DNA of 25,000 bases from Actinidia chinensis. Its lineage: Eukaryota; Streptophyta; Magnoliopsida; Ericales; Actinidiaceae. A program made the translations under genes and the position numbers. Where the stretch lies: positions 247,501 to 272,500 of the forward strand of contig VIGQ01000207.1 of assembly GCA_009663005.1 (NCBI GenBank). Reading direction: 5' to 3'. Positions 20,859 to 25,000 of this stretch are shown here, piece by piece (position 1 is the stretch's first letter; every line of letters starts with the position of its first letter). The notes under the pieces are model-generated. The model ran no database searches and was not told where the DNA came from. It saw only the letters and a list, made by a program, of their open reading frames with translations.

Positions 20859-20863
20859 GGGAC
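20859..20863. repeat. Right target-site duplication GGGAC
   Basis: Matches 9784-9788 on the other side of the element. See the left copy for the caveat on the exact LTR edge. Confidence 0.5.
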
Positions 20864-21750
20864 AGTTAAGGATTTGGGTTGTTTCGTTACTTTTTTGAAT
20901 TGAGGTTGGTCGGTCTTACGAAGGTATATCTCATCTTTCAGGGAAAGTATTCATTTAGTCGTCTTCCGATACAGGCAGGCTGTGGTGTAACCTACATCTA
21001 TGACTATGTCCCAAGTTTTTGAAGATATCATCTGAGTCAGGGAATTATTATTAGATCCATCTAGCTATTAGAGGCTTGTAAGTTGTCTCATTTACTTGAC
21101 GAATACGAGACTAACCTCACGTTCACTGTTGTGTGGTAAGGCAGTTTAGGTACTTTTCACGTACCTCTCATCTAAAGATTTGTAATCACATTCTTAGGTA
21201 TCTTAAGACTTGTCTTGGTCTTGGGTTGTGTTATAAGTCTGAATCTAGTCGGCGAGCCTCTCATGTCTATAAAAATATTGACTATAACAAGATTTTAAGA
21301 GTGTAGACGCTCTACCTTAACTCCTAACGTTTCATGTAGTCATCTCATATCCTAAAAAGTAAGAAGGAAGCAAATTGTCTGACGGGGGTCGATGGGTTTC
21401 TACTGAAACTGAGTATCATTGCTCTGGGGTTCTTGGGGAACAAGTGAAATTCTTTGGCTTCAATCTTCCTAACTGAGTTGGACTTCTTAGTGGTGACAGC
21501 AACTGGCATCTTACCTATTATGTGACAATAAGTTTGTATCATATTTTCTTCTGGTTTGGTTCTTCATGAGAGAACAAAGCAATTAAAGTTGATAATTCAC
21601 TTCATTCTTATTGGGTTACATCCAACTCTGTCCCATCATCTGCTCAACTGCTGATATGTTTATTAAATCCAGTTTGACCCACACTTGATGAAGTCATCTC
21701 TTTTAAAGCTGGGCTTGTTGATATCTTCGTCTCAGTTAAGGGAAAGTTCG
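20864..21750 (+). pseudogene. Ty1/copia reverse transcriptase-RNase H fragment
   Basis: Plus-strand text in broken frames follows the end of copia pol in order. KDLG...RYF.EIEVGRS begins at 20868. ELLLDPSSY is at about 21040-21068. RLVSCLIYLTNTRL is at 21072-21113. A segment giving ILRYLK and GLGLCYKSE lies at about 21190-21245. STETEYH is at 21399-21419. Then come TYYVTI-like text, HERTKQLKLIIHFI at 21565-21606, ADMFIKSSLTHT at about 21648-21683 and AGLVDIF at 21708-21728. The corresponding intact motifs are KDLG.LRYFLGIEV, YRRLVGKLIYLTNTRPD, SSTEAEY, HERTKHIE.D.HF and LADMFTK. Everything upstream (gag, protease, integrase, front half of RT) is missing. The fragment begins exactly where the Tat element ends. 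Confidence 0.8.
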
Positions 21751-21759
21751 GGAAATTTT

Positions 21760-21950
21760 TTTTTAGAAGATTGTTTTCCTAATTAAATTCAGGAATCTTT
21801 TCCTACTTCAGTAGTCTATAATAGGTCATTTGACCATTTATTTCTCATTATTCTCTTTTATTTAATTTTCCTGCTTAGACTATAGTTGGTAATGTTATAA
21901 TTATATTGATACCATGTGGATTAATGATATTACTCCTTTCTAAAAAGTTC
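21760..21950 (+). repeat. Copia 3' LTR fragment
   Basis: Directly after the pol end there is a G/A-rich tract (AAGGGAAAGTTCGGGAAA), then T-rich sequence with TTTTCCTAATTAAATTCAGG, CTTCCTAC-like text and AGTCTATAATAGGTCATTTGACC. This is the typical wording of Tork-like plant copia LTRs before their TATA and polyadenylation region. The right edge is set by the point (about 21950-21960) where HPR unit C begins. The 5' partner LTR is not in the window. Confidence 0.5.
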
Positions 21951-21954
21951 TTTT

Positions 21955-22519
21955 GTTCTTTGCATCACTTTTCATTGTCTCATTGACATTTGATCAAACA
22001 AAACACTGCATAATAGTAACTATTTTAAACGAAACCTTAAAGGCAGCGGATTTACATGACATTGTTGTATCCAACAATCCCATGTTACTGGCAATCTTCA
22101 CTCATGCTTGCTCCATGTCATAGAACGTGCTCTCCCCAATCTTCAGTCAACTGAAACCCGCAAAAAAGTCAACTATTTTACCAACCCATAAACAAAGGAA
22201 AAAAAAAAACTCGAGAATGATGCAATAGTTCTAGTCCGATCACACCACCATTTATCCACCACACTCAGAGCCGCTGATATCGTCAAACTGAGAGGGTCAT
22301 TTTCTTCTGGGTTTAGATCTGATTGGACAAATCAACCAAATTAAATAAACAATTATGCTAGAATACCAACAAGAAGTAAAGAAAAAGGAAGACAGGCTTT
22401 AGAAAATTAGTTTCGACGCAACAATCTGTTCTTAAGAGATTGATCCCCTGTACCATGCACCAGCGTAGTGTTTGATTATTCTGTATTTTACCACCGCAAT
22501 CGATACTGGCTTTCACCAT
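21955..22519 (-). pseudogene. HPR1: Hydroxypyruvate reductase copy C: exons 1-3 only
   Basis: Third relative of peroxisomal hydroxypyruvate reductase. Exon 1 (about 22412-22519) starts MVKASID, contains GINLL and TDCCVE, and ends where B has GTAATT but C reads CTAATT, so the donor GT is lost. Exon 2 (about 22234-22318) keeps the DDIS.AL and GVIG region with indels; its donor position reads GA instead of GT. Exon 3 (about 22040-22150) has a good GTTTCAG acceptor and LTEDWGE, the best-preserved version of that motif here, and then VGYNNV-like text. Homology ends in intron 3 at about 21955, where a copia LTR lies. With two damaged donors and no catalytic exons it cannot encode the enzyme. It appears to be an independent truncation from copy A. 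Confidence 0.8.
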
Positions 22520-22750
22520 AAAAGTGTTGTTCAGTTCGCTTGTTCTGAACCAAGAAGCAATAGAACAGAGTGGCATCTGAATTTCTGTTGCTCTATTTCA
22601 CATTAATCAAATTGAAAAACTAGGGGCTCTTTTCATTTGCTTGGTCTTCAATCTATTGATTCTGCCAACGATCATTTATATGTCGTGATCCTTAAGTAAC
22701 CCACGTGCTTGCGTGGGCCCCTCCAATCTCAATCAGAACACTACGGGGAT
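22520..22750 (-). promoter_or_regulatory. Upstream region of HPR copy C with internal deletion
   Basis: The leader block next to the ATG matches A and B. At GTCGTGATC (22682-22690) the sequence jumps to AACCCACGTGCTT after only 7 bases. In copy B the same two landmarks are about 400 bp apart (9213-9221 and 9622-9634), and copy A also has the long form. Copy C therefore lost about 390 bp of upstream DNA, which moved its G-box to about 185 bp from the start codon. Confidence 0.6.
22702..22707. promoter_or_regulatory. G-box CACGTG upstream of HPR copy C
   Basis: Perfect CACGTG in the same AACCCACGTGCTT context as in copy B; the CACGTG of copy A is altered. Confidence 0.5.
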
Positions 22751-22858
22751 CATGTAATGTAACGGAGGTTAAAACACATTTTTTGGAGAAGTATACAAAT
22801 TAATTGTGGAAAAAATTCTCAATTATTTTTAACATCATATAAAGGTCACTAAAAATTT

Positions 22859-22866
22859 CTAATTAG
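22859..22866. repeat. Left target-site duplication CTAATTAG of the MITE
   Basis: Perfect 8-bp direct repeat with 23060-23067. Eight bases is the hAT superfamily size. Note that CTAATTAG is itself a palindrome. Confidence 0.85.
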
Positions 22867-23059
22867 CAGTGGCAGCTCCAAAAATGGGTGTTTAATGTTG
22901 TCATGCATTTAAACACATAGTTTTTTTAATTAGTCAAATATATTTGATTTTATGGTTTCACTTTTTAAAAAATAATATTAAACACTAGAAGAAAAAAAAT
23001 TGAAGATTTTCAACAGCTGATGGGGTGCGACCATTAGCCTCTATGTGCCGCCGCCCCTG
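22867..23059. mobile_element. 193-bp hAT-type MITE
   Basis: The element starts CAGTGGCAGC and ends GCCGCCCCTG. The reverse complement of the end is CAGGGGCGGC, so the terminal inverted repeats match at 8 of 10 positions, with the CAG...CTG ends common in hAT elements. It is flanked by CTAATTAG on both sides. The interior is AT-rich and non-coding, so it depends on a transposase from elsewhere. The homologous stretch of unit A (about 4262-4300) passes from TAAAGG-ACTA-type sequence straight to GGGT-AC..GGTTTTAAACC without it. The insertion is therefore younger than the duplication that made A and C. Confidence 0.85.
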
Positions 23060-23067
23060 CTAATTAG
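23060..23067. repeat. Right target-site duplication CTAATTAG of the MITE
   Basis: Identical to 22859-22866. Confidence 0.85.
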
Positions 23068-24225
23068 GGTCACTGCGGTTTTAAACCTTGGAAGTTGACA
23101 GGATAACTTTTGATTTTTTCGGACAAAATTGACCTAAGGCCTCCATTAATCGGCAACGGCACTCACGACTTCGAATCATTGCCATCAGCCATCACCGCGT
23201 CGTTGCCTTTTCTTAACGATGTTCCTCCTTGGCTCCGTCTTTTTCCGTTTGCTTTCACACCGTTCGCTATCATCTGTCGTCGTCGCCGACTTCCATTCTC
23301 ATTTCCTTCTCCTTCTCTTTCGTTATTTACCTTGTTCGTTAGCATCGCCATCCGCCGTCACCATCAGGTTTTCGTATGTCATTGTTGTTTTGCCTCCCCT
23401 AGCGTAGATGTATTGTTGTTTGATCCATATTTTAACCACTACATACATAATTAATATCCTTCGTTGAGTCCAATCTACCATCAACCGCTTGTGTTCATCA
23501 CTTCAATCTTCTCGGGAAAAATAGATTTTTTTTTTCTTTATATCTTTATTTTGTCTTGGTGGAATAGTTGTGTGTTGGTGGTTGTAGAAGGAAACAAAGG
23601 TTTAGTGGTGTTGCATATAAATTGGAACAAATATAGTTGCGAATCAGTGATGGCTTTCTACTTGGAAAATTCAAATAGGTAACTGACAGGTCATTGTGTC
23701 CTACAAATTTAATTTTTATTTTAACAAAAAAATGAACTTAATACTTTATAATGACATTTTAAAACTCCATCACTCTGTCCCTTATTTTAGGGCGATTGAA
23801 TATGAAAATCTCTTCGTATTAGTCAAAATTTCGCTAATGTCACATCAGTGATACTTTCTATTTGAAAAAAAATCTCTTGTTGAACCCAATCCATCATTTT
23901 AATGTATTGAAGCAAATAAGTTCATTATATAAACAATAAATTTAATTTTTGAACATATAAAGTTTTGTAATATTTATTCTTTATTTTGTTTGAATATAAT
24001 GAGACATAGCGAATTTTACTAAACTTGATACATTTTTTGTTTCTTCTTCTTCTCTCCTACTTTTTTATTTATTTTTAAATACAAAGAGTGAGCCCCCTAT
24101 ACTAGATAATTCGTTTTGGGTTCGTTTAAATTTTTGATTAAAAAAACAAACTAAAGCACTATTGGTGAAAATTCACTAGTAATTACCTTTTAAACCTTTC
24201 ACGAGGCCGGACGAGAGAAGAGAAG

Positions 24226-24399
24226 ATGGAGAGCTTATCGACTCTACCATGCTACCCTCCAAAATCCACCGAAAGCCTGTACTCACCATCATCTCCCTTG
24301 ACTCGCCGAATGGACTCACAAACTCGGTTTTTTCGCTGCCGCGATGCATTGAGTCAACTCGCTTATCCGCAAACACGAAGACTTCGATTTCCCCCATAA
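24226..24399 (+). CDS. Possible first exon or short ORF, transit-peptide-like
   Basis: ATG at 24226 opens 57 codons (MESLSTLPCYPPKSTESLYS...). They are rich in Ser, Thr, Pro and Arg, with few acidic residues, as in plastid or mitochondrial targeting peptides. Past a single frame change near 24375, another open stretch continues (EDFDFPHNDSIKSSSISRSS) to about 24490, where CAAGGTCAG could be a splice donor. I do not recognise the protein. The ATG context AGAAGATGG is good for plants. The copia LTR starting at 24545 follows within 50 bases of the putative donor and would interrupt the gene's intron. A minus-strand 73-codon open stretch overlaps (24176-24397) and is the alternative. Confidence 0.35.
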   Translation: MESLSTLPCYPPKSTESLYSPSSPLTRRMDSQTRFFRCRDALSQLAYPQTRRLRFPP

Positions 24400-24544
24400 T
24401 GACTCGATCAAGTCATCATCTATATCACGTTCTTCTCTCGTAGATTCACTCAATGGATCGAATCGTGGAAATGAAACTTGTGGCCACCCAAGGTCAGAAA
24501 ATTTCTTATCATTGTAGGTTTATCTTTGATTTCGGATGTTGTTT

Positions 24545-25000
24545 TGTTGAGTCCAAGCCCACTAGATGAGTCCAAGTCTAGTAGCCAAGTCTCAGCCCGA
24601 TTAGAGTTCATATGGAGTGTTTCATGTGACAGTGAACTCTCGAGTTTATCTAGAACTCTTTGAGAGTGTTTATCTTTTTGTTTTCCTAGTTAGATTAAGA
24701 TAATGATTAGATATCTATTAGGCGGTCTACACCTGCTTCCCCTTGGTCCTATAAAAGGGAGGGTAGATGCTTAGATTTTCTACGTGTGTGTAATTGTGGG
24801 TCATAGAGAGAGTTTTTGAGGTGAATTGAGAGGCAAGACAGAGAGAGATTGTGAGAGGGTGTGAGTTGAGCGATCGAGTCTCCTCAGTTGTAATCCATTC
24901 GTTCGATATGGATGTTGATTTCTCTCTGTGGACGAGACATCGTTGGCCGAAACTATATAAATCTTGATTGTCTGTGTGTGTGTGTGTGGTGTGTGATTGG
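24545..25000 (+). mobile_element. Start of a Ty1/copia LTR, truncated by the window end
   Basis: It begins TGTTGAGTCCAAG with nearby repeats of AGTCCAAG. It has a TATA box (CCTATAAAAGGGAGGG, 24749-24764) followed by a G/A-rich leader (AGAGAGAGTTTTTGAGG) and TTGTAATCC-type polyadenylation text. The end (GTGGACGAGACATCGTTGGCCG..CTATATAAATCTTG, then a TG repeat) resembles the U5 end of many plant copia LTRs. No primer binding site is reached before 25000, so it could be the 5' LTR of a full element or a solo LTR. Confidence 0.65.
24973..24989. repeat. (TG)n microsatellite
   Basis: A short TG dinucleotide run at the distal part of the copia LTR. Confidence 0.8.

Larger units (their letters stand above)
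22751..24180. repeat. Upstream part of the duplicated unit (C copy), no gene
   Basis: Ordered similarity to 4060-5300 of unit A (for example GGTTTTAAACCTTGG, GGATAACTTTT, CCGTCACCATC, TTTTGTCTTGG, GAAACAAAGG, CTTTCTACTTGGAAA, CAGTGATACTTTCTA). It is interrupted by the MITE at 22867-23059. A 114-codon plus-strand open stretch at 23110-23454 lies in a C/T-rich block. The aligned part of unit A does not keep the frame open, so I do not call it a gene. Similarity fades at about 24175. Confidence 0.6.

Noticed and set aside
20547..20903. 118-codon plus-strand ORF at the right Tat border
   Set aside because: It lies in the LTR and ends in copia text (KDLG); the left LTR does not keep the same frame open.
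23110..23454. 114-codon plus-strand ORF in unit C
   Set aside because: C/T-rich low-complexity DNA; the corresponding block in unit A is not open and no domain is recognisable.
1..25000. CRISPR array, bacterial operons, tRNA or rRNA genes
   Set aside because: No regularly spaced identical repeats, no ribosome-binding-site-led gene strings, and no tRNA or rRNA sequence recognised; the content is plant nuclear.

Overview
The window is nuclear DNA of a flowering plant, most likely a eudicot. It is AT-rich and intron-bearing. The only host gene I can name is plant-specific in its exon sequence, and most of the rest is plant-type transposon sequence: Ty3/gypsy Tat, Ty1/copia and hAT. There is no bacterial or organellar gene organisation, and no long intact reading frame anywhere. 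The longest open stretch is 146 codons, so everything identified here was recognised from short conserved protein segments joined across frame breaks and introns.

Host gene content is a small array of a minus-strand gene related to peroxisomal hydroxypyruvate reductase (HPR1, the NADH-dependent photorespiratory enzyme). Copy A (about 2650-3381, with upstream DNA to about 5290) holds exons 1-3. Copy B (about 5313-9040) holds recognisable pieces of essentially all exons, with an LTR-like insertion in one intron. Copy C (about 21955-22519, with upstream DNA to about 24180) again holds exons 1-3 only. All three carry many small insertions and deletions. A and C share more than 1 kb of upstream DNA; B and C share a G-box (CACGTG) in their upstream region. 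Copy C has gained a 193-bp hAT-type MITE with a perfect 8-bp target duplication, and copy A shows the empty site.

From about 9789 to 20858 lies an 11-kb Ty3/gypsy element of the Tat type, on the minus strand. It has two LTRs, a primer binding site, decayed gag, protease, reverse transcriptase, RNase H and integrase segments, then a long 3' region. That 3' region carries an opposite-strand ORF related to the 'putative gypsy type transposon' family, a short tandem repeat and a secondary hAT-like insertion rich in GGGTCGGG. A 5-bp direct repeat (GGGAC) flanks the element. Its right flank goes straight into the reverse transcriptase-RNase H end of a plus-strand Ty1/copia element (20864-21950), which itself cuts off HPR copy C.

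At the right end, a short plus-strand exon-like ORF (24226-24399) is followed by the start of another copia LTR (from 24545) that runs out of the window. At the left end (1-2600) there are one or two exon-like minus-strand segments I could not identify.

G/C homopolymers (25 G at 7889, 20 C at 9723, a 10-C run inside an HPR exon) and the indel-dominated differences between copies raise the possibility that part of the apparent decay is assembly error. I did not find a convincing new biological system. The most informative items are the HPR array with its dated insertions, and the Tat element with its antisense ORF nested in copia.
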